DNA of 64,000 nt from Pristionchus mayeri (GCA_036245805.1 BTRK01000001.1:31258758-31322757); one strand, 5' to 3'; numbered from the stretch's first letter, positions 1-11,654 are shown. Translations and numbers: made by a program. The notes: generated by a model not told the origin, from the letters alone.

Positions 1-1876
1 GCTACGCTGCCTTCTGACGTCATTCGGAATATACTCAAATTGGGAGTGGAATCGATCGACACAATGAGACTGGTTAGCAATCGCTCCTTGAACTATGTAA
101 AAACATACATTTACAAATATACTCTTTCACATGCTCTACATACTACGACAGTTTGCGTAAGCTTATTGTTAGATAAAAAACCTACGACATTTATTGAATT
201 ATTCTGAATTACTCACCACCTCATCCTTGTACCCTACTCATTTCTAGCTATCCTTTCCTGATTCTCACAACTCCTCAGTGGAAGGAAGAGAAGGGAAAAG
301 AAAGTGGGAGAACGCTGGCCAGTAATCCAGGACGAGCCAAATCTTCTTTATCTTCACTTGCTAATTCATATTCCTATTCAGATTTCTACCAGATGGAATT
401 TCCTTGCTCTGGAGCACCTCAACAACCGTCGGAATCTCCCTCCTATCAATGGATTGAGCATCGAATTTCGATCGAGCAACCGAATGAGTTGCCGAGTCAA
501 AGTACACGTTCGGATACTGGAGAAGTACCGAGGATACTTTGGAGTGAAGAAAGATTCTGGACGCATCGTGAAGGAGAGTGATGAGATTGAAGTGAGTTCA
601 TTATCTATTTTATTCAACACTCATTTCTTTCTTGATCGAATATCATTCTTATCTTTCGTTTAAAAGCATTCAATATTAGTGTAGATTTGCCCATTCGAAG
701 ATGGAAGTTGTAGTGTTCTAATTTTTTTACTAATGTAAGAATGAATTATTCTGGTAAATTTAGATACTTTCCTTCCAGATCGAGATCGCCTCGGGCACTC
801 TTTCCTCTCGAGATGGATTCGAACAGAGCATCAGTGATCGTCTCACTCGACTCCTTGCTCGATGCTCCCGAATCGAGAAACTCGAGTTGAAGAGATTCCC
901 AATGACCATCAAAGAAGTGAAGATGGACTTCATCGGTGATCTTCTGGAAGGCGTCAACGTCGAGGAACTCTCTTTCACTTCCATTCGGGGATTCACGGAT
1001 GAAAATGCGTGAGTTTTTTGAGAGATGAATTATACTGAATGAGGGAAGGATAGTGGTGAACGCAAAAGAATGTCTTTCTAAGATAGAGTGAATGTGTAAT
1101 GGATTAGATTGGAAGAAAAATATTCTACTCGTGAACAAATGGGAATTCACTACGACTCTATAGTGGGCGGGAGGAAGGAAGAAAATCGAAGCGAATTTTC
1201 CTGGCATTGTGCCAACAATCTTTCCTTGCAGGACCAGGCTGCTGGATCTTCTCCGTTCTCGGCCTCAAGCAGTCTCGCGAATCGTGCTCAATCCCTTCAT
1301 CGTCTCCGATTGTGACACCAGCATTTACGGTATGTTCCAGAGTTCGCAATTCGGGTAGGCGTCTCTTCTTTCTACTCGGCACTAGGCCGAATGAGAACTA
1401 TGACGTCATGCCGCCTTTGATATATCAAAGGCTACATGACATCATAGTTCTCATCCGACCTAGTGTCTTCTATTCTGTCGACCAGTCGAATGGTGATTGA
1501 ATCGATAGTTCATTAGCAACAACCAGCTAAACCAAGGTTTAACCCACGGTGTGGGACTATCTTGATAGTACATAGAATTAATAAAGCGTAGAAAATGTTC
1601 CTTTAGTCCGAATAATTTATGCTTATTGTGATGTGATCTGTACCTGTTTCAGATTCTATCACATCCTCGTCCTTCTTCTCCTCTGCAGCTGAATTGGTGA
1701 CCGAAGCGGAATTGGAGGTAGAGAAGGATACGTCAGAGCACTGGACTAACGAGAGGATAGAGGAGCATTTCGAGGGAATCAGGCAGAGATTGAGTGGAGA
1801 CTCCAGGAGTCGGCTCATAATTAACCATAATGAAGAGAAAGAGTTGGTCACTGTCAGAATTATTATGAGCAAGTGA
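1..1876 (+). CDS. F-box-like protein, tandem copy 1 (5' end outside window)
   Basis: Five exons are visible: 1-72 (partial; the start codon lies upstream), 382-591, 779-1008, 1232-1329 and 1689-1876 (stop TGA). All junctions are GT..AG and phases agree. The first two exons together give an F-box-like motif: a LPSDVIRNIL core, then SIDTMRL, then after the intron ISTRWNFLALEHL. F-box proteins normally recruit substrates to SCF ubiquitin ligases through Skp1; that role is inferred from the motif. The C-terminal 210 residues contain no domain I recognise. By comparison with copies 2 and 3 only about 19 N-terminal codons are missing, so the full protein would be about 284 residues. Intron 4 carries a palindromic MITE also present in copy 2. 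A polyA signal AATAAA lies at 2027-2032. Confidence 0.75.
1380..1465. mobile_element. Palindromic MITE, family 1 (CRE-like palindrome)
   Basis: A near-perfect hairpin bounded by CACTAGG(C/T)CG and CCGACCTAGTG, with the tip around TGATATATCA. It lies in intron 4 of F-box copy 1. The same element occupies the same intron position in copy 2 (11157-11242), so it inserted before that duplication. It carries ATGACGTCAT on the left arm; the right arm has a degraded match. Confidence 0.85.
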
Positions 1877-2072
1877 TCTAATGAAGATTGATGGACTTGC
1901 CTACAGCTCGTGTATGCTGAACTAACATACAATATATTTTCCCAGTTTAGGTTGATCTCTTATGTATTTCGTTGTAATTCTTTCACTTTATACTTGCCTA
2001 TCGAATGTAAACTGTGAGTTGTCATGAATAAAACATAAAAGAAGTTCAAAGTTTGAATCCGTATGGGAACAT

Positions 2073-2830
2073 TTGTCAGTCAATTGTTTATCAGGAGAGG
2101 TATTGCCTTCTCATTTTCCTCTTCCTGTTCCTTATTTTCTCATAATCTTCTTAAGTTCCTTCATTATCTCCTCTAGTCCCTTCTCTATTTTATCGTATTC
2201 ATTCAGCAGTTGGTTTCCTATTATCATATTGGAGTCACATTGTTCATCACATCACGAAGAAATCGAAGATACGGTAGTCAGCAGTTTCTCCTTCTCGTTT
2301 GCGTCTTCCAATTTACAGGAAAGACTCACCTAGGGAATACAGTAGAAGTGACAGTTGTGAGTTGATGGAAGAGGAAGAAGAGAGGAGGGAATGATGGGAG
2401 AGAAGGAAGAGAGGAAGAGGAAGAGAGAAGAGAGGGAAGGATTATCTCATTTTACGTACGGTAGTCTGAAAAGGAAGGATGCATCCATCAATGAGAAAAA
2501 GGGAACCAGAAAGAGGAAAGGAGAAGATCGGAGACGGGGCCAGGATAGACTGGAGAAGACACGAGAGGAACTGTCAACTGTGCGTTGTCAAGAATGAAAA
2601 ACGAGAGGAAGTTCAAAGGGCATTCTCCATCTGAAAAGAATTAGAATTTTTAGAATTATTGTGAGCAAGTGAACTAATGAGGACAACAGCTCTTCTGTGC
2701 TCAAATAACACTCATTTTCCTAGTTCATCTTGCTACCTCACATATTGAATTGATATTTTTTCACGTTATGCATATCTATCGTAAGTTTGCTGTGAGTTAT
2801 CATTAATAAAACATAATAAGAAGTTCAAAT
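2073..2830. repeat. Duplicated 3' flank of the F-box unit
   Basis: This segment follows F-box copy 1 and recurs with high identity after copy 2 (about 11830-12610). It contains a second, diverged copy of the F-box 3' end (from about 2650, matching the region just after 1860) with its own AATAAA at 2805-2810, so the 3' flank itself was duplicated. A 68-codon highly charged frame (2391-2597, Lys/Arg/Glu rich) has a 66-codon counterpart at 12169-12369. I cannot say whether these charged frames are translated. On the minus strand, 2100-2240 holds a coiled-coil exon-like segment. Confidence 0.6.
2105..2245 (-). pseudogene. Recurrent minus-strand coiled-coil exon fragment (one of five)
   Basis: The minus strand reads a Glu/Lys-rich heptad stretch (core EYDKIEKGLEEIMKELKK) and ends at a stop. 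Related segments lie on the minus strand at about 11870-12000, 12660-12800, 14470-14580 and 14640-14730, each with a core like DEMEKGLEEM. They look like dispersed copies of the C-terminal exon of one unrecognised coiled-coil gene, carried along in the F-box array. No complete parent gene is visible, and some copies lack the stop. I read them as gene fragments. Confidence 0.4.
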
Positions 2831-2869
2831 TTGAATCTGTATCGGAACATTTCTCAGTCTATTGTTACT

Positions 2870-3621
2870 ATGTATGAAGAGATCTCATGCGACTGGCAGT
2901 TGATCTACCAGCTACTCCACTCGACAGTCTCTTCCCATCTCTCCCATCCGATCAGTCGATTCCCTCAATTTTTTGATTCTCTCAATTTTTGGTCATTTCC
3001 CTCGTCTTTTGAACAACTCTTCGTATTTTTTATACCTTATGCCGACTCTCTTCAATGTGCTTTTTTCTCGCTCATCGATGGAAATCTTGCATCGGAGAGG
3101 GTATGCGCGATGAAGAGAAGGCAGTTCCAACCCTATGCATTTTCGCTTCCCTTTGATTTCATTCACCCCCCCCCCAGTCGTTTTATCCTCTTCACCTCCC
3201 CAGTCCCCCCCCCCCCCTCCCCTACATCCTTCCTTCTCCCTCCTCACTGCCCCGGCTGCCCTCACCTCTACACTTCAACATTGGGAGAAGCCGACTGTTT
3301 TCTGCTTCGAGGTAAGTGTTCGCTTAGCTATACTTTGAGTCAGACGTACTGATTACAGGATCGACTTTCGTTGGGCCATTCTCGAGAGTCCGAACGAGTT
3401 TCAGTCACAAAATCGAGCAGATTCCGAGCAGAGTCATCGTGTTAGGTGAGTGCTTTCCACTTATTAGCGATTATTTTCGGAGGTGCATTATGAACTAACT
3501 TTGGGTTTTTGTTTTTTTTTCAGTCCCGTGGATAGAGTCCTTACAAATGGGGTTGTTCGTAGGAGTAAGTCCGCGAACAATAGACATCAACGTGACGAGA
3601 GGGTTTGGGGTGAATAGATGA
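2870..3621 (+). CDS. Candidate three-exon gene, hypothetical protein
   Basis: Exons at 2870-3311, 3359-3445 and 3524-3621 join in phase through two short introns (GTAAGT..ACAG and GTGAGT..TTTCAG). The downstream exons read without interruption through STFVGPFSRV and VPWIESLQMG to a TGA. The first exon is odd: it contains runs of C that encode proline blocks near residues 105-125 and may be partly non-coding; its true start is uncertain (ATG at 2870 is the first in frame). No family recognised. It lies just after the F-box 3' flank. The support is the splice and phase agreement of the last two exons. Confidence 0.33.
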
Positions 3622-4214
3622 TAATGTAGGTCAGCAATTGGTCAGATATTGCAACTACATTGGAGGTTATTGGAGGAGGAAGATAACGGAAGTAGGAGTA
3701 CTGCTTGATTATAGTGGAGATAGATAGGAAGGGAGGAAGGGAATGGGAGTAGGAGTGGGACTTGAGCATAGTGGAGGTTGGTAATGAGGAAGAGTATGAA
3801 ACAAAATAGGCTGATTAGACGATTGGGTTATAATGGTTATAATAGGGATAGTATACTAGGGAGCTATATGAGAAAGAATACAAACGTTTGTAATGCTCTA
3901 TGAGCTGAAAATAAATGAGTAAGAATATTTAGAACATGGACTAATGAGGTGTAGAATTCAAACTGTGAAATGGAAAATCATAGATTATGAAAAGGGGAGT
4001 ATGGACAATGATGAGCTTGTAGGTCATGGTGGGATTGTGATAGAATATAGGCTAATGAGGAGGGGAAGAATACAAACTGTGGAGTTGGAATTGGTAGGTT
4101 GTTATGAGATTATAATGATGAACGTGAAGATCCTCATTTCTTGATGGTTCCTACAATTGCAAAGTTTGGTGAGGGTACAATCGAATAGTATTTCAACTCG
4201 TGTTTGATGATATT
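3622..4214. other. Intergenic stretch between convergent genes
   Basis: AT-rich with short purine-rich repeats such as GTAGGAGT near 3690-3760, and a loosely repeated ATACAAACTGTG-type phrase near 3955 and 4070. No coding exon or RNA gene seen. Confidence 0.5.
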
Positions 4215-7200
4215 TCACGTACCTCCGATCGCCTGGCGGAACTTCTTCATCTCTTCTCTTGCCTTGATGCTCTCCTCGCGCGCCTTCTTCATCTCCTCGA
4301 GCATCTCGGCGATGAGACGAGTCTTCGCCTCATCCTGCCAATGGGACGTGTTTAAACAGGATTGATGCTTTCTGAGAGAGCCTGCATGTTCCGAGAATAC
4401 TTATTGCAGGAAATGCATCTAACATGGGGTCTCTGGTCAGGCCAAGCCGGAATGGACCATCGCCACACTCGATCAGGTTCGATTATGAGCCCACTGAATC
4501 CCAGCCAATTGTTCATGTACCTCTCTTCTGGCCTGCTGGAGTTCCTCATTGAGCTGCTCGATCTCTTTGAGGATCTTCGTTGTCTTGTTGTGATGGCCAC
4601 TCGAGATGAAGGGAAGTTCCTCCTCAGCCTAAAAGAACCATCGGAGTTGGATTATCCCTATATCAGGCGAATTTCGAATGGCCCTCACGAAGAGGTCTGT
4701 ATCTCGTCTGGAGAATATTTTCGAATAATCTTCCATCAGTGACAGGTATGTCGATAAATGAGATCAAAGAGCAATTGTGTGAATTGAGGTATCGTACCTT
4801 CGAGGGAGCGGACCAGGCGACGAGGTAGAGGGCTCCGACGATGAGATGGGCAACTGTAGCCCACGCAGATACCGTGTTGATGACGTACTTCACGACATCT
4901 GAAAGAAGAATTGATCACAACTGTATTTTTGCGGAAGAGTTGTTGATATTTCCCTCCTGATAATGCCCACAATAGTCGGATTCCCATTCTTAATGGGGGG
5001 GGGGGGTGATGGTAGGCCATGAGCGAGCAAGTTGTCTTTTCAGCAGTAAGATCAGTGCCTAGTGCTTAGTGAACCTAGAATATCGATTGAAGGGAGGGAA
5101 GACTTACCGTACGTGGGGCAGGTGCCGGGTTCCTTGCAGTAGTTGTACTCGTATGCTGAGAGATATGCGATGGCCAGGCCAACGGGGATGGAGATAGCGT
5201 ACTGCCTGAAATCAGTGAGATTATCGCAATATTGTACGAATAAACTTTTTGTGATTTGTAACGAAACCTATTACCCATCCGACCTAATACCTGAACAACT
5301 GATTGCATGCAACCGATCTAACCTATGAGATCTAACCTATGAGCGAGGAGGACCCAAGAGTTGTCTAGTTTCCGTCGTAAGCAAATCTCGAAATACCATG
5401 CAGTGACGAGGGGCTGGTCGAGCATCGATCGATGGAAGAGGAAGGGAGGGCATGGTCCAGTACGGGACGGTCGAGGTGCTGGCTGACTGGTCTCATCCCA
5501 GGTAATGCTGATCCAAGGAAGCGCGCAGGCTTTGACCTACCCACTCTTCCAAGATGGGGAATAGTCACGTTGCCAGTCAATCAATCGGTTCCATGCGCGA
5601 GAAACATAGAGCATCCCTCCTTTTCCCGAATTTTTAAACTCTGTGATCTCTGTTCGAGCACGACGATGAGAAGAATCCGAAATAAAGAGTAGACAAGCAT
5701 GATTGTTCACAGATAAACTGTACTTCCCCCACTCGGTTCTATTGTTCTTCCATTGGTTTTCCTTGCGCTGTTTGGGGCAGCATGATGGAATTGAATGGAG
5801 AGGCAGCCTGAAGCGCGATTCTTCATGCTGCAATATCCGGTAGTAGAAGGAGGTAAATGAGAAGAGGTTTATTTCAGGGCTTCTCTTGATTCGAATCTAT
5901 TGCAGTTGACTGACGGGCGGAATTCAAGAGCTGATCTCTTTCTTCACTAGCTATCGTGAAAACTCGACGATCAGATGAGATTAAAAGAAAGCCAATTTCT
6001 AGAGGAAGTGCAAATAGATGTAGATAGATACATCTCCTCATCTCCGTTTCATACAACTACATATGGACCTCGATTACTATAAGGTAAGATAAAGAGAGAG
6101 GCAATAACTGTCCAGTTGTGTGAGGGCAGGGAAAGAAATAGCCGGGGAACTGGTTGTCATCAGTGCACTGGTAAACCACATGTCAACACATGCTCCACCC
6201 CTCGCACAGCATTGGTCAGAAGTGCCACATACGGTAGCTATTCCCTACGCGAATTAGCGGTTAGCGAAAAGGAAAGGGATCCACATTTAAAATCATCCGC
6301 AGTAGAGATTACTATTTTTTGATGTTGGACCTTTGCTGGGAAATCGTGATTTATAATCATGAATAGTTCGGTTTAGGTCGTCTCTCCATCTTGCGCGGGG
6401 CTTTCCCGGGGGACGGCTTCTGTTGCAAGGAGTCCAGACGGTTGTTACGCGGCTCCACTGCTCTAGTCCCATTATTCTGACCTTGGGGGCCCAGCGCGCT
6501 TTCCTTTTTAATCCTTCCTAAATTCAATCCCGCAACTTCGTTATTCCACTAATCTAATTCCTCCAGCGGTCTCGCATTGTTACTCCCAGCATCTTTTTTA
6601 CATCTTCCTTTGAGTACCAGACAGTCTCTTTTTCTCGCTCGCACACAGCGCCCAAACTTCACTACCGTACAGCACTGTTGAAGTAATGCAGCTCTCGAAG
6701 AGTCTCCTCCTGATCTTCATGGGTAGAAGGCGGGAGGAAAGCAAGTGTGAGAGCTTGCTCCATGCAAGCCATCCAAGTCGGATACGGTGTTCGATTTCGA
6801 TGGAATGATCAAGGGGAAGACTGATTCTCCCTCCGAGATAGGTTGCTGATTCAACGAAATCGAATTGCACGTTGTGGGGGTTCGAGTAGTAGTGCAGGAA
6901 GTGAGAAGGCTGGTATTATCATATAGCCAACCCTATCAAGATATTCGTGCTTTGGCGCAGTCGCGTAAATTCTGTTCGGTTGATTGTCACAGGTAGTGTG
7001 CTCCTGCATGCGACGAGAAGAAATATTTTCCTTGCAACCAGTGCTAAACCGGTTGTTGTACATTTACTTAGTTTTGATCACTGGTCAATCGATACAACTT
7101 GCCCCGATATTGGTTCGACCACAAGTCAGCAGTTCAGCTTTCACTCGAAGTCCCTCCTGGTCCACTCAACCCCGGACCCCTATGTGATGTCCATGATCTA

Positions 7201-7457
7201 GAGTAGTAATTCCTCGTGTTGGATGAAATTCTTCCGCTTACTTACTCGAGATATCAGCTGGTAGACTAGATCGAAACTCTAAGCAATAAAGGATGTCAGT
7301 ATCGAGAACTGTTTTGCAGCACGAATTCGTGCTCCCATTCCCCTTGACCTCTGCTCATTTATTGTTTATGCGTACAACATAACAAGGGCATGAGCCCGAG
7401 TCCAAATGGCACTTACTTGTTGTAAATGATCAGCATTTGTCCTATTATGTCGTTCAT
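4215..7457 (-). CDS. Small two-helix membrane protein with coiled-coil tail
   Basis: Minus-strand exons in order of transcription: 7417-7457 (ATG at 7457), 5108-5205, 4798-4898, 4521-4628 and 4215-4334 (stop TGA). Junctions are GT..AG and all phases agree, giving 155 residues. Helix 1 spans about residues 15-36 (starting YAISIPVGLAIAYLS) and helix 2 about 50-76 (AHLIVGALYLVAW). Between them is a short loop with Cys37 and Cys43. Residues about 95-150 are highly charged and heptad-like (EIEQLNEELQQ, then repeated EEMKKARE), predicting a coiled coil outside the membrane. The 2.2-kb first intron contains an RTE retrotransposon remnant. I do not recognise the family; role unknown. The start is chosen because exon 1 ends with two bases that complete a codon with exon 2. 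Confidence 0.72.
6360..6870 (-). pseudogene. RTE-type non-LTR retrotransposon remnant (reverse transcriptase 3' part)
   Basis: The minus-strand frame at 6598-6870 reads like the end of an RTE/LINE reverse transcriptase: SATYLGGRISL, LPMKIRRRLFESC and VLYGSEVWAL are diagnostic of the thumb and connection region. Downstream, 6360-6480 matches the usual tail of such proteins (TPCNRSRPPGK and ARWRDDLNR) but needs a frameshift. The copy is 5'-truncated and broken, and sits in the large intron of the 4215-7457 gene on the same strand. Confidence 0.8.
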
Positions 7458-7717
7458 TATGAAGTAGATCGAGGAAGTGTAGATTCCTCAAATATCGCAA
7501 TTAATTAATTCATCTATTGAAACTTGCAGGAAACATGGGTCGCAAATTCCTAACATCATTACTCTGGTGTGCTCCTCCAAGTGGTGCACAAGTTTAGTCT
7601 CCGACTGGGAGCCCTCTCTTCTTTTTACATTACATGCTCTTTTGCATCTCTGATCGACTCCCAAGTTGGAATAAAGTTCGCAAAAATTTTCATGATTCTA
7701 ACTTGTGAGTCGCTCAG

Positions 7718-8399
7718 AGATACGAGAGGAGATGTAAAGGAGATGGCTCCCAAGAGGCGATCAAACTTCGCCATTTGGAGAGACTACCAATGTATGGCCT
7801 TACGAATCAAATACAAGACTACATTACCAGGATGTGGAATGCTTAACGAAGATACTGACAGAGGGGAGAGGGAAAGGCGGAGCTATCGAGCGCGAACAGA
7901 GTAGATGTGCCAACGGGGTACGGTGTCACTCTCTCAATGCTCTCGTGCTCTCTCGATTCCAAACACTCTCTCGCATTGTGTCCGATATTGATCATGAGAA
8001 GGAAGGATTGCGAGATATGGCGTCTAATTTGAATAAGGTCAATGTGAAGAATATATTGATGCGAGCAAAAAGGGGGAACTTTGTCAATATCTTTTATCAA
8101 AAGTTGTCTGTACAAGGTACCTAGCAGATATCCGTCAGTATCCGCTTCTCTTACGTGTCTTCATAGGAGTGATGTACAGCAATTCTAGTGGAATCTTGGG
8201 TGCAGAAGTGACAGGCTTGGGAGTATATCTAAATGTAACGAATTTTAAATCGTATTTGAGGAGCCTTCCAATTCGAGAAGAGTGGAAAGAACCGAGTGTA
8301 ATAGAAGAGTATTCTGGAATTATCGAACCGATTCAATCACCGAACCTTCTACCAGAGATGTATGAGATGGCACAAGAAAATAAAATCCGAGATCTTTGA
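7718..8399 (+). CDS. Unrecognised gene, partly resolved exons
   Basis: Two exons are well supported: one ending at 8116 (donor GTACCT) and 8167-8399 (acceptor TTCATAG, stop TGA). They join in phase, with LMRAKRGNFVNIFYQKL in the first and a 77-residue tail beginning VMYSNSSGILG. Upstream coding potential at 7718-7830 (YERRCKGDGSQEAIKLRHL) is in a different frame from 7831-8116, so an unseen splice or a frameshift separates them. The start was not found. No domain recognised. It may be a decaying gene, since MITEs follow directly from about 8485. Confidence 0.42.
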
Positions 8400-8484
8400 T
8401 CATTCGTATTCTCAATGGTCTCAGATTGTTTATCTCCTGTTTCACTCTGCAATAGAAACTCATCGGGAATTCCCTCATGTTTCT

Positions 8485-8645
8485 CATGGTTAGATGATCA
8501 CCGTCGGATGATAACCAAAATGAGAATAGGTCGGATGAGAACTATGACGTGCCGTTCTCATCCGACCTAGTACCCAAAAATAATGCATTTCCACAGTTTC
8601 TTAACAGTAGTTGGTTCCCACAGTATCAAAATGCATTTGTGAAAC
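8485..8645. mobile_element. MITE family 2 copy with a family 1 hairpin nested inside
   Basis: The outer element starts at a GATCACCGTCGGATGATAACC-type end and has the family 2 interior (CCCAAAAATAATGCATTTCCACAG). At 8528-8568 it is interrupted by a short family 1 palindrome, GGTCGGATGAGAAC..GTTCTCATCCGACC. The right end is unclear. Confidence 0.5.
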
Positions 8646-8894
8646 GCCTGCGAGAGGAACGATAGTATGCAAAATGAAGCAGTATTGATAAGCGAATGCA
8701 ATGATCAATCCACACTTACTGTTTTTTCGATAGAATCCCTTCTCTCCATCTAAGTCTAGAAAAGACTTAGATATTCTAAATCAACATTTTTCATGGCATG
8801 TCATGGCAATTATCCATCGGGGAAGGCTCGAATCACTGAGGTTGCGATCAGGCCTACAAAAGAGTTCACTTCCCTATTCAAGCCGCTTCCGAAT

Positions 8895-9026
8895 CCAGAC
8901 AAGAAGGAGAAGTGGAGAAGAAAAGATGGAATGCGAAGAAATTGACTCCTGCAGAGCGAAAGTTGCGAGTAGCCACGAAGAAGGCCTATCTACTCCATCT
9001 CAAGGCCGAGGAGGAGGAGCAGTAGT
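8895..9026 (+). pseudogene. Basic C-terminal exon fragment
   Basis: A frame ending at tandem TAG stops reads KKLTPAERKLRVATKKAYLL followed by an acidic tail. The upstream continuation PLPNPDKKEKWRRK is in another frame, offset by one base, so the exon looks frameshifted or wrongly joined. No start or acceptor can be assigned. Possibly the last exon of the 7.7-8.4 kb gene, or a gene relic. Confidence 0.3.
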
Positions 9027-9356
9027 AGAAGAGCATTGTTGATCATTCGGGATAAATTCTCGTTCAACATACTCTGTTCACTCCATTGCAATCAATCTAT
9101 ACTAATGATCATAGGAATAACTTCCTTTGATGAGAAGCAGATCTAGTCCATGACTACATACTAACACATTTTCGAAGTGACGATACAATTCACAAATTCT
9201 CTCGCTCTGCTCTCCATGATTTTCCTCAATTTTCATAATGTGAACACTCCCGGAGGAGATAAAGTTGATCCTCACATTCGCTGAAGTCTATCGAAGGTGG
9301 CCGAGTTTAGAAAAATCTGTCTCGGACAGTCGATTCTACTCGATTGGTAAAATAAG

Positions 9357-9452
9357 CACTAGGTTGGATGATAACCAGAAATAGTACTGCGCAAATTTTA
9401 CCGAAGGATACTATTAGTGGTTATAATCCAATGGTGATCATCCGACCTATTT
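9357..9452. mobile_element. MITE family 2, short copy
   Basis: Ends CACTAGGTTGGATGATAACC and GGTGATCATCCGACCTA are inverted, with the AAATAGTACT/AGGATACTATT interior typical of the family. Confidence 0.6.
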
Positions 9453-9499
9453 CTGTAAAACAACACCCAGAACGAGATGCGGCAGTCTGAGAGATTGTA

Positions 9500-9793
9500 T
9501 CCGACCTGTCCCGACTCTCCCAATCATAAATTAGTTTATGATAGGTGTTATAGTAATCATCCGACGGACTGTAATTGTTGGAGTCCCTTCTCATTCTGTA
9601 TCTAACTTCAGAGATGTGCCCTTATCATTCGCTCTATATATATTTATTTTAATAGATCATATTTATTATAATAGATCACCTGATTCAATTATTCTTGGTC
9701 ATTCAATTTTCGCAATGATGTCATAAGTTCCTCAATAAAATCCTCACCTCTCTCATCTATCACGTCTTCAGAATCCTTCGGAATTCAACCGAC
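9500..9793 (+). promoter_or_regulatory. Conserved upstream region of the F-box units
   Basis: About 120 bp (9505-9625) reads almost the same as 12890-13015 upstream of copy 3, including CATAAATTAGTTTATGATAG and CATCCGACGGACTGTAATTG. As the region lies directly 5' of both start codons it probably contains the promoter. No specific factor site assigned. Confidence 0.5.
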
Positions 9794-11654
9794 ATGTCCT
9801 CGTCTCTTCCCTCTCTTGTCTCTTCTCCAGCAGAGGACGCTCAAAGCATATCTACCCTGCCCTCCGACGTCATTCGGAATATACTCAGAATTGGAGTGGA
9901 ATCAATCGACGCAATGAGACTGGTTAGCAATCGCTCAAATCTTTGAACTATGTAAAAAACATTTACAAATATACTCCTGCACATGCTCTACATACTACGG
10001 CAGTTTTCGTAAGCTTAAATGAAGGAAACCTATGCCAATTCTTGCATTACTGGCCACCTCCTCCTTCTACCCTACTCATTTCTATCTATCCCCCCTTATT
10101 CTCACTATTCTTCAGTGCAGTGGATGGATGGGAAATGGTAGTGGGAGAACGTTGGACAGTAATCCAATAGGAGCCAAATCTTCTATATCTTTACTTGCTA
10201 ATTCATATTCCTATTCAGATCTCTACCAGATGGAATTTCCTTGCTCTGGAGCACCTCAACAACCGTCGGAATCTTCCTCCTATCATCGGATTGTGCATCG
10301 AATTTCGATCGAGCAACCGAATGAGTTGCCGAGTCAAAGTGCACGTTCGGATACTGGAGAAGTACCTAGGATACTTTGGAATGAAGAGGGAACCTGGACA
10401 GGGAGTGAAGGAGTGTGAGGAGGTTGAAGTGAGTCAATTCCCTAAGCTTTATTGTTATCTTATGTACTACTTTCTTTCAAGATGGAATTCCAGTCTAACG
10501 TTCTATCATAACTAATAAAAATTGATCATTTATAAATTTATGATTTTCCTTCTAGATCGAGATCGCCTCGGGCACTCTTTCCTCTCGAGATGGATTCGAA
10601 CAGAGCATCAGTGATACTCTCACTCGACTCCTTGCTCGATGCTCCCGAATAGAGAAACTCGAGTTGAAGAGATTCCCGATGACTATTAGAGAAGTGAAGA
10701 TGGACTTCATCGGTGATCTTCTGGAAGGCGTCAACGTCGAGGAACTCTCTTTCACTTCCATTCGGGGATTCACGGATGAAAATGCGTGAGTTTTTTGAGA
10801 GATGAATTATACTGAATGAGGGAAGGATAGTGGTGAACGCAAAAGAATGTCTTTCTAAGATAGTGTGAATGTGTAATGGATTAGATCGAAGGAAAAATAT
10901 TCTACTCGTGAACAAATGGGAATTCATAACGACTCTATAGTGGGCGGGAGGGAGGAAGAAAATCGAAGCGAATTTTCCTGGCATTGTGCCAACAATCTTT
11001 CCTTGCAATACCAGGCTGCTGGATCTTCTCCGTTCTCGGCCTCAAGCAGTCTCGCAAATCGTGCTCAATCCCTTCATCGTCTCCGATTATGACACCAGCA
11101 TTTACGGTATGTTCCAGAGTTCGCAATTCGGGTAGGCGTCTCTTCTTTCTACTCGGCACTAGGCTGAATGAGAACTATGACGTCATGCCGCCTTTGATAT
11201 ATCAAAGGCTACATGACATCATAGTTCTCATCCGACCTAGTGTCTTCTATTCTGTCGACCAGTCGAATGGTGATTGAATCGATAGTTCAGTAGCAACAAC
11301 CAGCTCAGACCAAAGTATATGTAATAGTATGAGACTATCCGAAGAGAAGATAGTTGATAAAATGAAGAAAGTGTAGAATGTTCCTATGGTCTAAGTGATT
11401 TAGGCGTGATGTGATGTGTACTTGTTTCAGATTCTATCACACTTTCGTCCTTCTTCTCCTCTGCAGCTGAATTGGTGACGGAAGCGGAATTGGAGGTGGA
11501 GAAGGATACGTCAGAGCACTGGACTAACGAGAGGATAGGGGAGCACTTCGAGGGAATCAGGCAGAGATTGAGTGGAGACTGTAGAAGTCAGCTCTTTGTT
11601 GATTTCAATGAAGAGAAGGAGTCAGTCACTGCCAGAATTATTGTGAGCAAGTGA
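9794..11654 (+). CDS. F-box-like protein, tandem copy 2 (complete)
   Basis: Exons 9794-9922, 10219-10428, 10556-10785, 11015-11106 and 11467-11654 give 282 residues. The N-terminus MSSSLPSLVSSPAE precedes the F-box-like motif (STLPSDVIRNILRIGVESI, then after intron 1 STRWNFLALEHL). Compared with copy 1, the exon 4 acceptor is mutated (GCAG to GCAA). The next AG lies six bases further in and keeps the frame, so the protein would lose only Thr-Arg there. Intron 4 carries the same palindromic MITE as copy 1. A polyA signal AATAAA is at 11790-11795. The likely role is an SCF substrate adaptor, from the motif only. This is the best candidate for a functional member of the array. Confidence 0.75.
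11157..11242. mobile_element. Palindromic MITE, family 1 (copy shared with 1380-1465)
   Basis: Same element and same intron position as in F-box copy 1. CACTAGGCTGAATGAG at the left pairs with CTCATCCGACCTAGTG at the right. Confidence 0.85.

Noticed and set aside
746..1207. 153-codon minus-strand frame (and 10538-11008)
   Set aside because: Shadow of F-box exon 3 on the other strand; the + strand exon has matching splice sites and paralogues.
7246..7265. 20-bp microexon in the 4215-7457 gene
   Set aside because: Has acceptor and donor words, but including it breaks the phase, whereas joining 7417-7457 directly to 5108-5205 is in frame.
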